From assembly GCA_910587955.1 (NCBI GenBank), contig CAJUNN010000005.1, forward strand, positions 13,518-77,517: DNA of 64,000 nt, given 5' to 3'. The notes beneath the pieces are model-generated. The model was not told where the DNA came from. It saw only the letters and a list, made by a program, of their open reading frames with translations, and searched no databases. Below are positions 17,139 through 25,294 of this stretch, piece by piece. Position numbers and translations under genes: made by a program. The number at the start of each line of letters is the position of its first letter. Position 1 is the first letter of the stretch. Source of the stretch: an uncultured Lachnospiraceae bacterium (GTDB lineage Bacteria > Bacillota > Clostridia > Lachnospirales > Lachnospiraceae).

Positions 17139-17171
17139 GGCCTGTTTTACGGGACAACCGAAAAGGATCAA

Positions 17172-17205
17172 AAAGGAGAACGGCTTCCAAACCGTTCTCC
17201 TTTTT
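17172..17205. terminator. Bidirectional intrinsic terminator
   Basis: Stem AAAGGAGAACGG / CCGTTCTCCTTT with an eight-base loop, with Ts after it on both strands. It ends the FliD-like gene on the plus strand and the SH3-protein gene on the minus strand. Confidence 0.9.
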
Positions 17206-17250
17206 GATGCCTTATGAATTGCCGGCATCACGGCAAATGCAAATTTACGC

Positions 17251-18342
17251 TTACTCCAAAAATTCCGTCATGCAGTAACATTCTTTCCCGTTGTAGTTGA
17301 TCTTGCTCCAGCCGTCCCCGTAACTCTCAATCTGGGTCACATGCTCACCCTGATATGCCGTTCCCAGGTTTTCCGCTTCCGTGCTGGGCTGGGCACGCAG
17401 ACGCACGCTCTCTGTAAAACGGGTCTCCCGGTTCTGGGCGGTAGCCTCTCCGCCTGTCTCCGGCTCCTCTTCGGGCTCTTCCTCCGGCTGTTCTTCCGCG
17501 GGCGGTTCCTCCGGCTGCTCTTCCGGATTCTCCGCAGGCTCTTCTGACGGAGCCTCCTCTTCCGGTGTTTCCTCGCCGGCCTTTGCGTAGCGCTCTTCCC
17601 TTCTTACCAGATCCTCATCCGAAGCCTTTGCGGCCTCATATTTCTCCTTTACCTCTGCCCTAAGCTTCTGAACATCTTCTCCTTCAATAACAGACTCCAC
17701 ATAAGCGTTCAGTTCCTCGCCGGCTTCCTGATTGAAAATCACCAGGCTGCCCTCCTCATTCGTATAAACATACTGGAATTCCAGGCCGGGAGCCGGAGTC
17801 TCGATCTGGGCAAACTTCAATTCATAATAAACGAATACCATATAGGAACCGTCTTCCATTCCCTTCTTGGTATAGCAGGAAATATTCTGATAGCCTTCCA
17901 CCACGTCCCTGGAAGTAAGGATTTTCTTAATCTCTTCTTCGCTTATCTGATCCACAAGTCCGGTCAGGCTGTCCATATCCCCCGCCGCCATAGAATCATA
18001 GTACTGCTGAATCAGGGCATTGACCTCCGGATGGGCGTCCTTTTCCAAGGGGTTCGACTCTTTCAGCAGGTCTCCCGGGTTCACCATGGTAGTTCCCACA
18101 GCGCCTCCCTCCTGCTTCTCTGCTTCCGCCGCTTCCTTGGAACCTGTATCTTCATCTTTCGCTACATCCGCCTTGGTCTCCACATTCTCTTCTTTGTCTT
18201 TTCCCGTGAAATTGACAATGGCCGCAACTCCCAGGCAGAGCAGAATACATCCCACTGCAATCTGGCGCTTATATTTTACAATCACGCCTCCTACATTGTC
18301 CTTGCTGAATAATTCTCTGAACCCATCTATGGAAAATTTCAT
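17251..18342 (-). CDS. Membrane-anchored SH3-domain protein, function unknown
   Basis: A 363-residue protein with one transmembrane segment at about residues 27-45 (after a short basic cytoplasmic start) and a large outer part. That part has a central nuclear-transport-factor-like alpha/beta region around residues 100-200 (LIQQYYDSMAAGDMDSLTGLV), a Glu/Pro-rich linker (about 245-300), and a C-terminal bacterial SH3 domain (SVRLRAQPSTEAENLGTAYQG ... WSKINYNGKECYCMTEFLE). SH3b domains of this kind bind cell-wall peptides. It is a single-gene unit with a promoter upstream and a bidirectional terminator downstream. The SH3 and membrane calls are secure; a function is not. Confidence 0.8.
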   Translation of the reverse strand: MKFSIDGFRELFSKDNVGGVIVKYKRQIAVGCILLCLGVAAIVNFTGKDKEENVETKADVAKDEDTGSKEAAEAEKQEGGAVGTTMVNPGDLLKESNPLEKDAHPEVNALIQQYYDSMAAGDMDSLTGLVDQISEEEIKKILTSRDVVEGYQNISCYTKKGMEDGSYMVFVYYELKFAQIETPAPGLEFQYVYTNEEGSLVIFNQEAGEELNAYVESVIEGEDVQKLRAEVKEKYEAAKASDEDLVRREERYAKAGEETPEEEAPSEEPAENPEEQPEEPPAEEQPEEEPEEEPETGGEATAQNRETRFTESVRLRAQPSTEAENLGTAYQGEHVTQIESYGDGWSKINYNGKECYCMTEFLE

Positions 18343-18411
18343 AAGATCCTCCTGTAATCTTCCTATTAGTCACATCCGCTTAATAATTGTAACATTTTCG
18401 TAACAAAATGT

Positions 18412-18440
18412 ATTGTAGCAAACTTACAGGAAAAAGGCAA
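18412..18440 (-). promoter_or_regulatory. Promoter of the SH3-protein gene
   Basis: Minus-strand TTGCCT, 17-base spacer, TACAAT preceded by TGC, about 70 bases above the start codon. Confidence 0.6.
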
Positions 18441-18495
18441 CCGTTAATTGTGACAAATCTGTGATTTTTTTGCAATTTCCAGCAAGCACCAGCAC

Positions 18496-19404
18496 TTAAG
18501 AATGTTCAATTAGGGAAAGCTGTCCGGATTCCGGGGAATAAAGATAGATATTGTCTGACAGTATTTCTGTATTGCGCACTTGGGTGGCATTGATATCCCG
18601 TACCATTGCCAGCAGCTCCTCTGCCTCCGGAACTGCGGATACGGGAACGGCAATGACCTCATGAATACTGCTGGGAAGCAGGTAATAGGCCTCCCCCACC
18701 CTAGCTTCGCAGGCTTTCAGTATTCCGCCATAGAGAATGCTTGCAGCTCCCAGGGATTTTCTGGAGTTGGTCAGCACATACATGGGAAGCTCGTCTTCCC
18801 CGTCCTCCCCTGCGCCGCCGTTTCCGGGTTCCCAGGACAATTCCCGGAGTACTTCCCCCATAGGCCTTAGCTCCGCGGGCAGCAGGCGCCTGGAATTATC
18901 CCTGGCATCCCGGTACAATTCACCGCAGGTAATGTGCCACATCTTAAGATGGCTGTTTCGGATAAGAACCGTAGCATTTCCCACAGGCGTGTCTGCCAGA
19001 AGGCAGTAAAACACAATGGCCAGATCCAGGAACGGAAGATGGGGAATCTTTTCCAAGAGCTCCCGGTTCTTCTCATAATTGATCAGCTTATACACCACTG
19101 TGGGCTGTATTTTCCGGTAGTCCGCGAAAAAATCCACGTCGAAGCGCTCCATGAAAGCACAGTCCTCACAGCACTCCAGAATCTGCTGGCAGATACCCGG
19201 AAAAGACCGCCCGGCCAAATAATCCTGGTAACAGGAATCCAGGTAAATCATAGGGGCCACACGCCTTCCCTGTTTGCGGACAGAAAGCCCCTCCATGCAC
19301 ACGCCGTTGTTTTTCTCCATGAGGGTCATGCTCAATTCTGTTCCGTCAGGCAGGGCTTCCCGCAAAAAGCCTGTCACGGAACTTTTAAATTCTTGATAAT
19401 TCAT
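18496..19404 (-). CDS. DUF5688 family protein
   Basis: A 302-residue cytosolic protein of a family common in Lachnospiraceae and related clostridia, with no known function. Recognisable features are the N-terminal MNYQEFKSSVTGFLREAL, the LINYEKNRELLEKIPHLPFLDLAIVFYCLL block and the C-terminal segment ending ILSDNIYLYSPESGQLSLIEHS. There is no signal peptide, membrane segment or catalytic motif that I can name. It is monocistronic: its own promoter lies upstream and the SH3 gene promoter region begins just after its stop. These proteins are often present in several copies per genome and sometimes near surface or secretion genes, which is not the case here. Confidence 0.78.
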   Translation of the reverse strand: MNYQEFKSSVTGFLREALPDGTELSMTLMEKNNGVCMEGLSVRKQGRRVAPMIYLDSCYQDYLAGRSFPGICQQILECCEDCAFMERFDVDFFADYRKIQPTVVYKLINYEKNRELLEKIPHLPFLDLAIVFYCLLADTPVGNATVLIRNSHLKMWHITCGELYRDARDNSRRLLPAELRPMGEVLRELSWEPGNGGAGEDGEDELPMYVLTNSRKSLGAASILYGGILKACEARVGEAYYLLPSSIHEVIAVPVSAVPEAEELLAMVRDINATQVRNTEILSDNIYLYSPESGQLSLIEHS

Positions 19405-19481
19405 TTCTTCATCCTTTCTCTTTCTTATCCTTTTTGGGGATTGCCGCAGCGAAACGCTGCATTTGAATATTAGACAAATTC

Positions 19482-19510
19482 AGTATAAAGGAAAAAATTT
19501 CCTTTGGCAA
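19482..19510 (-). promoter_or_regulatory. Promoter of the DUF5688 gene
   Basis: Minus-strand TTGCCA, 17-base spacer, TATACT, about 80 bases above the start codon. Confidence 0.6.
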
Positions 19511-19554
19511 GAAGTTTATATTTTTTTAAGAATTTTCTTTTTTTAAGAAATGAC

Positions 19555-19583
19555 TTGCACATTTTCCAATTTTGTTGTAGAAT
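19555..19583 (+). promoter_or_regulatory. Promoter of tRNA-Arg
   Basis: TTGCAC, 17-base spacer, TAGAAT, ending 47 bases before the tRNA. Confidence 0.7.
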
Positions 19584-19630
19584 ACTTCATGGTGCAAGGT
19601 TTATCTCCTTTCGCGCCGCATACATTTTTT

Positions 19631-19703
19631 GCATCTGTAGCTCAGTGGATAGAGCACTGGCCTCCGACGCCAGGTGCCGCTAGTTCGAATCTAGTCAGAT
19701 GCA
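19631..19703 (+). tRNA. tRNA-Arg (anticodon CCG)
   Basis: A 73-base cloverleaf. The acceptor stem GCATCTG/CAGATGC has discriminator A. The D arm is GCTCAGTGGATAGAGC. The anticodon stem CTGGC/GCCAG has loop CTCCGAC, giving anticodon CCG for the codon CGG. The T arm contains TTCGAAT. The CCA end is not encoded. Confidence 0.95.
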
Positions 19704-19708
19704 GCTAA

Positions 19709-19750
19709 AGCCCCCGCACAGGAATCCAAATGGTTTCCTGTGCGGGGGCT
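19709..19750 (+). terminator. Strong hairpin after tRNA-Arg
   Basis: A 16-pair perfect stem, AGCCCCCGCACAGGAA with its complement, starts six bases after the tRNA. Only a weak T-run (GTCGTTT) follows, so some read-through into the radical SAM genes is possible. Confidence 0.65.
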
Positions 19751-19763
19751 GTCGTTTACAGAC

Positions 19764-19823
19764 ATGTTTCAGACGCTTAACCCGCCAAAACCTTTTTGGG
19801 AAAGAAGGTATGAAGCACCATGA
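19764..19823 (+). CDS. Possible 19-residue leader or precursor peptide
   Basis: An ATG opens a frame MFQTLNPPKPFWERRYEAP whose TGA overlaps the ATG of the radical SAM gene in ATGA, the arrangement of translational coupling. No Shine-Dalgarno is visible before it, and it begins in the tail of the tRNA terminator. It may be coincidental; listed because small peptides next to radical SAM genes can be their substrates. Confidence 0.2.
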   Translation: MFQTLNPPKPFWERRYEAP

Positions 19824-20722
19824 GGTTTTCTTCCTTTCTATATTTTGCTGCTTTCGGCATCAAGACAATTCTATTTAAGAAAAAGGCGCCGATTCTCGGC
19901 ACTGTGATTGTCACGGACAAATGCAATCTCAAATGCAGGCACTGTTCCGTCAATAACATTACGGCAGTTGTCCACCCCTATAAGCAAATCCGGCAGGAAA
20001 TGTGCACGCTTTATGATATGGGAGTCCGCATTCTCTTCTTCTGCGGAGGAGAGACGTTCTTTTGGAGAGACGGAAATTATACCCTGCGGGATTTAGTAAT
20101 AGAAGCAAAAGAAATGGGCTTCCTCATTGTCAACGTGGTTACAAACGGTACGTTCCCTATTGATTTGCCGGAAGCGGATTTGATTCTTCTAAGCCTGGAC
20201 GGTGACAGAGAGCGCCACAATGCAGTCCGCGGCGATACCTATGATACCATCATGGAACATGTCGAAAACGCGTCGTCCGATAATATCTGCTTCTACATGG
20301 CCGTCAACCAGATCAACAAGGACGCAGTCCGCGATGTCTGTATCGCCGCCCGTGATACCAGACACGTGCGGGCCGTATCTTTTAATTTCCACACGCCCTA
20401 TCCGGACACCAGGAAGCTTGCACTCTCCAGAGCGGAAAAACAGCAGTGCTGTGAAACCATTCTTAAGATGATAAAAGAGGGCGCACCTGTTTTTAATCTA
20501 AAAAGTGCATTCCCGTATGTGGTTGAAAATCGTTTCCCCACACCCTGCTTCCAATGCGTGGTCATAGAAAACGGAAAAGTTTCTACCTGCGGACGCTGCA
20601 TAGAAGTGCCCGGACTCTGTGAGGAATGCGGTTATTTCTTTGTGGCCGAATACACCCTTTTGTTCCGGGGAAACCTAAAAATCATCCTGGAGATGCTAGG
20701 TACCTATCTCAAATATATTTAG
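19820..20722 (+). CDS. Radical SAM protein, function unknown
   Basis: A 300-residue radical SAM enzyme. The 4Fe-4S binding CxxxCxxC is CNLKCRHC at residues 35-42, after a short hydrophobic N-terminus (FSSFLYFAAFGI). The GGE motif is in FFCGGETFF, and VTNGTFPIDLPEADLILLSLDG fits the barrel. A C-terminal cysteine group, CFQC ... CGRC ... CEEC, could bind a second cluster as in SPASM-type proteins. The final hydrophobic stretch YTLLFRGNLKIILEMLGTYLKYI may touch the membrane. The substrate is unknown. It is seven bases before the next radical SAM gene and downstream of a tRNA. The start has GAAGG 11 bases upstream. Confidence 0.85.
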   Translation: MRFSSFLYFAAFGIKTILFKKKAPILGTVIVTDKCNLKCRHCSVNNITAVVHPYKQIRQEMCTLYDMGVRILFFCGGETFFWRDGNYTLRDLVIEAKEMGFLIVNVVTNGTFPIDLPEADLILLSLDGDRERHNAVRGDTYDTIMEHVENASSDNICFYMAVNQINKDAVRDVCIAARDTRHVRAVSFNFHTPYPDTRKLALSRAEKQQCCETILKMIKEGAPVFNLKSAFPYVVENRFPTPCFQCVVIENGKVSTCGRCIEVPGLCEECGYFFVAEYTLLFRGNLKIILEMLGTYLKYI

Positions 20723-20729
20723 GAGAAGT

Positions 20730-21983
20730 ATGCGTATTATAACAAACCTGACAAGAATGTGGCTGACCCGTTCCCCCAAACCCTTCCGGTTCAAAAATGA
20801 GTACGACCAGCCCCTGTCTTTTTCGGACTGCGAAAATTTAGGGCTCTATGTGCATATCCCTTTTTGTGAAAGTATCTGTAATTTCTGCCCATACTGTAAG
20901 GTTCCATACTCCCCGGAGTTATGCAGCCGGTACATAGATGCCCTCCTTCGGGAAATCCATCTGGCAGGCAGCCGGCAAAAAGGCAGAAAGATTGCGACCA
21001 GCCTGTACTTCGGCGGAGGCACTCCGGCTCTTGCCGCCGGACGTCTCAAGGAAATTATCGACACCGTCCAAACGTACTTTATCCTCACAGACGGGATCGG
21101 AATCGAGCTTCATCCGGACAACGTAACCGTTTCCGTTCTGCAGACCTTAAAAAACGCAGGCGTAACAAAAATCAGTATCGGTATCCAGTCCTTCCAAAAG
21201 AAATTCCGGGACGTTTTAAACCGGACCTCGATCCATATCCCTGCTTTAAAGGAGGCATTATCGGAAATTCCTTTTGAAACGGTTTCCATGGATTTCATTT
21301 TTGCCCTGCCGGACCAGACGTTTGCAGATCTGAAGGCAGATATTGACACTGCTTTCCAAAACGGCGCAAATCATGTGGCAATTTACCCGTTCATTGATTT
21401 TACTTTTACCTCAAGCCCGGTCCCGGCCATGTCAAAAAAAGAAAAGCACGCTTTGCTGGACGCAATAACGGCTTACTGTACAAAAAGGGCGTACATCCGC
21501 ACTTCTATTTGGACATTTTCCAATGACAAAGAGGCCGGGTATTCTTCCATGACCAGGGATACGTTTCTGGGCTTTGGCTGTTCCGCAGCCACCCTTTTGA
21601 AAAGACAGTTTAAAATCAACACCTTTTCTATCGAAGCTTACTGTAAACGAATTGATGAAGGAAAGCTTCCTACTTCATTGACGACCCGTTTTTCCCTGCG
21701 CCAGCGCATGGTTTATTATTTGTTCTGGACTGCATACAGCACCAAAATAAGTTCCGGGGATTTTGAGAAATTCTTCGGCGTACCGTTAAAAAGAATGTAT
21801 GGACTGGAATTGCAAATAGCAAAACTGCTGGGTTTTATTACAGAAAAAGACGGGGAATACCGCCTGACGCCCAAAGGTGCCTTTTACTTCCACTACTACG
21901 AAAACTTCTATACGCTTTCGTATATTGACAAAATGTGGTCAATCATGAGAAAAGAAGCGTTTCCGCAGAAAATAGAGCTATAA
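20730..21983 (+). CDS. HemN/HemW-like radical SAM protein, function unknown
   Basis: A 417-residue radical SAM protein of the coproporphyrinogen-oxidase-like group. LYVHIPFCESICNFCPYCK carries Cys46, Cys50, Cys53 and an extra Cys56. SLYFGGGTPALAAGRL, GIELHPDNVTVSVLQTLKNAG and KISIGIQSFQKKFRDVLNR follow, as in HemN/HemW. The C-terminal part differs from true HemN and includes a winged-helix-like end (YRLTPKGAFYFHYYENFYTLSYIDKMW). True HemN or HemW would be expected elsewhere; this one is tied to the radical SAM gene seven bases upstream, so the two probably act on one substrate. Not recognised as a named pathway. Confidence 0.82.
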   Translation: MRIITNLTRMWLTRSPKPFRFKNEYDQPLSFSDCENLGLYVHIPFCESICNFCPYCKVPYSPELCSRYIDALLREIHLAGSRQKGRKIATSLYFGGGTPALAAGRLKEIIDTVQTYFILTDGIGIELHPDNVTVSVLQTLKNAGVTKISIGIQSFQKKFRDVLNRTSIHIPALKEALSEIPFETVSMDFIFALPDQTFADLKADIDTAFQNGANHVAIYPFIDFTFTSSPVPAMSKKEKHALLDAITAYCTKRAYIRTSIWTFSNDKEAGYSSMTRDTFLGFGCSAATLLKRQFKINTFSIEAYCKRIDEGKLPTSLTTRFSLRQRMVYYLFWTAYSTKISSGDFEKFFGVPLKRMYGLELQIAKLLGFITEKDGEYRLTPKGAFYFHYYENFYTLSYIDKMWSIMRKEAFPQKIEL

Positions 21984-21985
21984 AA

Positions 21986-22015
21986 ACAGGGCTGCCCGCC
22001 CCGCGGTCCAGCCCT
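21986..22015. terminator. Terminator between radical SAM pair and efp
   Basis: Stem AGGGCTG/CAGCCCT with a GC-rich 14-base loop. On the minus strand it is followed by GTTTTTAT, fitting termination of efp; it may serve both converging units. Confidence 0.65.
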
Positions 22016-22029
22016 TATGTCTCTTTCCC

Positions 22030-22587
22030 TTATACTCTGGAGAGATACTCTCCGGAACGGGTGTCAATCTTAATTTTGTCTCCCTGCTCCACAAACAGAG
22101 GCACATATACGGTCGCTCCCGTCTCCACAACGGCAGGCTTGGTAGCTCCGGTAGCCGTATCCCCTTTGAAGCCCGGCTCCGTGTCGGTGATCTCCAGCTC
22201 CACAAAGAGAGGCGGCTCTACGGCAAACACATTGCCGTTGTAAGAGCAAACCTTGCACATCTCGTTCTCTTTTACAAACTTCAGGGCGTCGCCGATGTCG
22301 TCGGAGTTCAAAGCGATCTGATCGTAGGTCTCTGTATTCATAAAGTGGAACAAATCTCCGTCGGAATACAGATACTGCATATCCACCCGGTCAATCCGCG
22401 CTGCCGGAAACTTCTCCGTGGGGCGGAAGGTCTTCTCAACCACACCTCCGTTGATGATGTTTTTCAACTTGGTTCTAACAAAAGCAGCACCCTTGCCCGG
22501 TTTTACGTGCTGAAACTCCATGATCTGATAAACATTGCCCTCGATCTCGAGCGTAATTCCGTTTCTAAAATCTCCTGCTGAAATCAT
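22030..22587 (-). CDS. efp: Elongation factor P
   Basis: A 185-residue EF-P, which binds between ribosomal P and E sites and relieves stalling at polyproline stretches. The first domain starts MISAGDFRNGITLEIEGNVYQIMEF, with the tip loop KPGKGAAF around residue 32 where some species modify the lysine. The two OB-fold domains follow, ending IDTRSGEYLSRV, the canonical C-terminus. It is the last gene of a same-direction series with an Xaa-Pro peptidase before it, a common pairing in Firmicutes. Confidence 0.97.
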   Translation of the reverse strand: MISAGDFRNGITLEIEGNVYQIMEFQHVKPGKGAAFVRTKLKNIINGGVVEKTFRPTEKFPAARIDRVDMQYLYSDGDLFHFMNTETYDQIALNSDDIGDALKFVKENEMCKVCSYNGNVFAVEPPLFVELEITDTEPGFKGDTATGATKPAVVETGATVYVPLFVEQGDKIKIDTRSGEYLSRV

Positions 22588-22730
22588 TCTTAACTTTTCC
22601 TCCTACTGTCCTGGCGCAGTTTTCCCTGCACCGTGCAAATTATATGCTCTATTCTATAATAAATTTCTCTGCTTTTCAAGCATTTTGTCTCCGGCTTGTC
22701 AAAATTGCCGCTTCCCGCCTGTACACTTGC

Positions 22731-23804
22731 TCAAAGCTCCAGCAATTCCTTGACGGAAGAAGTCAGGTTCCGGCAGCCTGTCTCCGTTACCACCACCATG
22801 TCCTCAATGCGCACGCCGCCCACGCCGGGCACGTAAATCCCAGGCTCCACGGTCACAATCATCCCGGGCTTCAAAACTGTTTCGTCCCGCGGGGAGAGCG
22901 CCGGGCGCTCGTGAATCTCCAATCCCACACTGTGTCCCAGGCCGTGTCCGAAATAAGCTCCGTAGCCGGCCTTCTCGATGACGCTTCTGGCCGTCCTGTC
23001 TGCCTCCGCTCCGGTCATTCCCGCCCGCAGCTTAAAAAGAGCCGTCTGCTGGGCTTCCAGAACAATCCGGTACAGCTCCTTCTGCCGTTCCCCCGCCCTG
23101 CCGATTACCACCGTTCGGGTCATATCCGAGCAGTACCCGTGATACCTGCATCCGAAATCCAGGGTAACAAGCTCTCCCGGCTCAAGTCTTTTCTCTGTAG
23201 GTACTGCGTGAGGCATGGCTGAATGGAGGCCGGAAGCCACAATGGTATCAAAGCTCTTATCTTCCGCCCCCTGAGAGCGCATAAAATATTCCAGGCGGGC
23301 CGCCGTCTCAAGCTCCGTCACCCCAGGAGCCAGCTGTCCCAGAATATAGGAAAAAGCCGCATCCCCAATCTGCTCGGCCTTAGCCAGCAGTTCTATCTCC
23401 TCTTCGCTTTTCTGCACCCGCAGCATAGACAGGGCATCTCCCAGGGGAATCCAACGTTCCTCCGAAATTCCGGCCTCTTCCTGGAGCTTGCGCACGGTCC
23501 GGTAAAGCATAGACCCGTCCTCAAAGCCAAGCCTTCCCACGCCGTCCTCTCTAAGAAGTTCTTTAAGCAGCTGTCCGTATCCCCGCTTTCCGGCAATGGA
23601 GCGGACCTCAAGGCCTCCGCTCTCCTCCTCTGCCTGCAGGGTATAGCGGCTGTCCGTCAGGATAACCCCATGCTTCCCGGAAAGGTACAGGTAACTCTCC
23701 GTTCCGGCAAACCCGCAGAGATAGCGGATATTGGCCGGAGATGATACTAGTACCGCATCTACATCTTTACTTTGCTGAATTTCTTTCCATCGTTCTAACC
23801 GCAT
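22731..23804 (-). CDS. Xaa-Pro aminopeptidase/dipeptidase, M24B family
   Basis: A 357-residue metallopeptidase that removes N-terminal residues before proline in small peptides. An N-terminal creatinase-like domain (residues 1-125) precedes the pita-bread catalytic domain. The five metal ligands are seen in order: LDFGCRYHGYCSDMTRT (two Asp), GHGLGHSVGLEIHE (His), VTVEPGIYVPG (Glu) and RIEDMVVVT (Glu). Length and domain order match the short Firmicute PepP/PepQ-like proteins. It starts two bases from the yqeG stop and precedes efp by 143 bases. Confidence 0.93.
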   Translation of the reverse strand: MRLERWKEIQQSKDVDAVLVSSPANIRYLCGFAGTESYLYLSGKHGVILTDSRYTLQAEEESGGLEVRSIAGKRGYGQLLKELLREDGVGRLGFEDGSMLYRTVRKLQEEAGISEERWIPLGDALSMLRVQKSEEEIELLAKAEQIGDAAFSYILGQLAPGVTELETAARLEYFMRSQGAEDKSFDTIVASGLHSAMPHAVPTEKRLEPGELVTLDFGCRYHGYCSDMTRTVVIGRAGERQKELYRIVLEAQQTALFKLRAGMTGAEADRTARSVIEKAGYGAYFGHGLGHSVGLEIHERPALSPRDETVLKPGMIVTVEPGIYVPGVGGVRIEDMVVVTETGCRNLTSSVKELLEL

Positions 23805-23806
23805 GA

Positions 23807-24316
23807 TTATACACTCCTACCGTGCTTTTTCCGCTCATAAAAATACAGCACCACCTTCTCCGGATACCGTTTCAAAACAATCTGAATCTCCTCTTTTGGA
23901 TCCATAGGCTTAACCAGAATGGAATAGAGGCCTGTCCGGTTGGCTCCCCACACATCCGTAAAGAGCTGATCCCCCACAAACAGTGTCCGGGAAAGAGAGG
24001 TTCCCATTTTCTCCATCCCCTCCCGATACCCCTTGCGCCCCGGTTTTCCGGCCTTGAATACATAGGGCGTTTGAAGGGCCCCGGCAAAAGGCGTTACCCT
24101 GGGCTCCTTGTTGTTGGATATAAGGCAGGTAGAAAATCCCATCCCGTGCAGGCGCTCAAAAAGCCGGATGCTGCGCTCCTGGGCAGGAGCATCGTGGGGA
24201 ACCAAGGTATTGTCAATATCAAAAAGGATTCCCCGGAAACCTCTCTCATATAAGTTCTCAAAGTCAATTTCATAGACGGAATCCACATATTCCGTAGGAT
24301 AAAATTTTTTAAGCAT
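23807..24316 (-). CDS. yqeG: YqeG-family HAD phosphatase
   Basis: A 169-residue HAD-IIIA phosphatase. The nucleophile motif is GILFDIDNTLVPHDAP, the second motif LISNNKEPRVTPFA, and the last FVGDQLFTDVWGANR, the YqeG pattern known throughout Firmicutes; the physiological substrate is unknown there. ATG 24316 is used because the family starts MLKKFYP; the frame continues 48 bases further without need. It overlaps the end of the EamA gene by eight bases. Confidence 0.9.
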   Translation of the reverse strand: MLKKFYPTEYVDSVYEIDFENLYERGFRGILFDIDNTLVPHDAPAQERSIRLFERLHGMGFSTCLISNNKEPRVTPFAGALQTPYVFKAGKPGRKGYREGMEKMGTSLSRTLFVGDQLFTDVWGANRTGLYSILVKPMDPKEEIQIVLKRYPEKVVLYFYERKKHGRSV

Positions 24317-25217
24317 GCTCCTGCTTCCTTCCCTGATACTCCGCCACCAGGATACCGCCCACAATCAAAACTGCTCCTGCGGCTCCTGCCCCCGTGACGG
24401 GCTCATCCAGCACGGCTGCGGCCGCCACCATAGTCACAAACGGATTGAGATAAATGTAATTGTTTGTATTGACCACCCCGATACGCTTGATGGCCACATT
24501 CCACAGCACATAGCAAAGGGCGCTTCCCAGCACTCCCAGAAACAGCAGGCAGAAAAGCAGGGTCGGCTGTTTTAAAGGCCAAAGAGGAGGCAGTCCCTTT
24601 CCCCGCAAAGCCGCAGGCGCCGTCAAAAGCACGGCGTAAAAAACCATTTTCCGCGTCAGCACCATATTGTTGTAAAGCCGGATATACGTTTTCAGCAGAA
24701 CGGAATACACCGCCCAGGACAGAGCCGCCATCAGGGAGAGCAGATCTCCCAGAGGATTCAGCTTCAGCACATAGGCGCCGTTGAACACCACAAGGGCCAC
24801 TCCCGTGATAGCGATGAAAAATCCGGCCCAGGTGCCGGGGCCCATCTTCTCATCTCCTGTAAAGACGTGAGCCAGGATAGCCGTAAAAATCGGTGCTGCC
24901 GCCAGGATAATGCTCACATTGGAGGCCAGCGTATAGGTGAGGGCCGTATTTTCAAAGAAATAGTAAAAAGTCACTCCGGAGAGGGACAGGGAAAAAATTC
25001 CCAGTTCATCCCGAAGGTTTTCCGGCCGTTTGGGCTTCCCTGCCAGAAACAGCAGCACTGCCCAGGCAATCAGAAAGCGCATCAGCATAATCTGAAGGGC
25101 GTCATAAGCGCCCAAAAGAGTCTTGGTGGCCACAAAAGTGGTTCCCCAGACGGTAATGGTAATCAGGGCCAGAAGATGCCCCAGTGCTTTGCTTTTTGCG
25201 TCTGTCTCTGTCATCAT
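24309..25217 (-). CDS. EamA/DMT-family transporter
   Basis: A 302-residue inner-membrane protein with about ten transmembrane helices in two repeated EamA halves (first half begins LGHLLALITITVWGTTFVATKTLL, second GDLLSLMAALSWAVYSVLLKTYI). It belongs to the drug/metabolite transporter superfamily, most members being exporters of amino acids or metabolites. The substrate is unknown. MMTETDAK at 25217 (or 25214) is the likely start, with GCGGAG just upstream; the frame to 25268 runs into a 15-pair hairpin and is rejected. It overlaps yqeG. Confidence 0.87.
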   Translation of the reverse strand: MMTETDAKSKALGHLLALITITVWGTTFVATKTLLGAYDALQIMLMRFLIAWAVLLFLAGKPKRPENLRDELGIFSLSLSGVTFYYFFENTALTYTLASNVSIILAAAPIFTAILAHVFTGDEKMGPGTWAGFFIAITGVALVVFNGAYVLKLNPLGDLLSLMAALSWAVYSVLLKTYIRLYNNMVLTRKMVFYAVLLTAPAALRGKGLPPLWPLKQPTLLFCLLFLGVLGSALCYVLWNVAIKRIGVVNTNNYIYLNPFVTMVAAAAVLDEPVTGAGAAGAVLIVGGILVAEYQGRKQEHA

Positions 25218-25229
25218 GTCCGCTCCGCA

Positions 25230-25268
25230 ATGCCCCGGACAGACATCTGGCACGTCTGTCCGGGGCAT
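25230..25268. other. 15-pair perfect hairpin between nrdR and the EamA gene
   Basis: ATGCCCCGGACAGAC and its exact complement flank a nine-base loop. It lies 27 bases after the nrdR stop and 13 bases before the transporter start, in the same direction. There is no T-run on the minus strand, so it may be an RNA-stability or translational element rather than a terminator. Confidence 0.6.
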
Positions 25269-25294
25269 CTTGGTTTCTCCCGTCTTTTGCTTCT

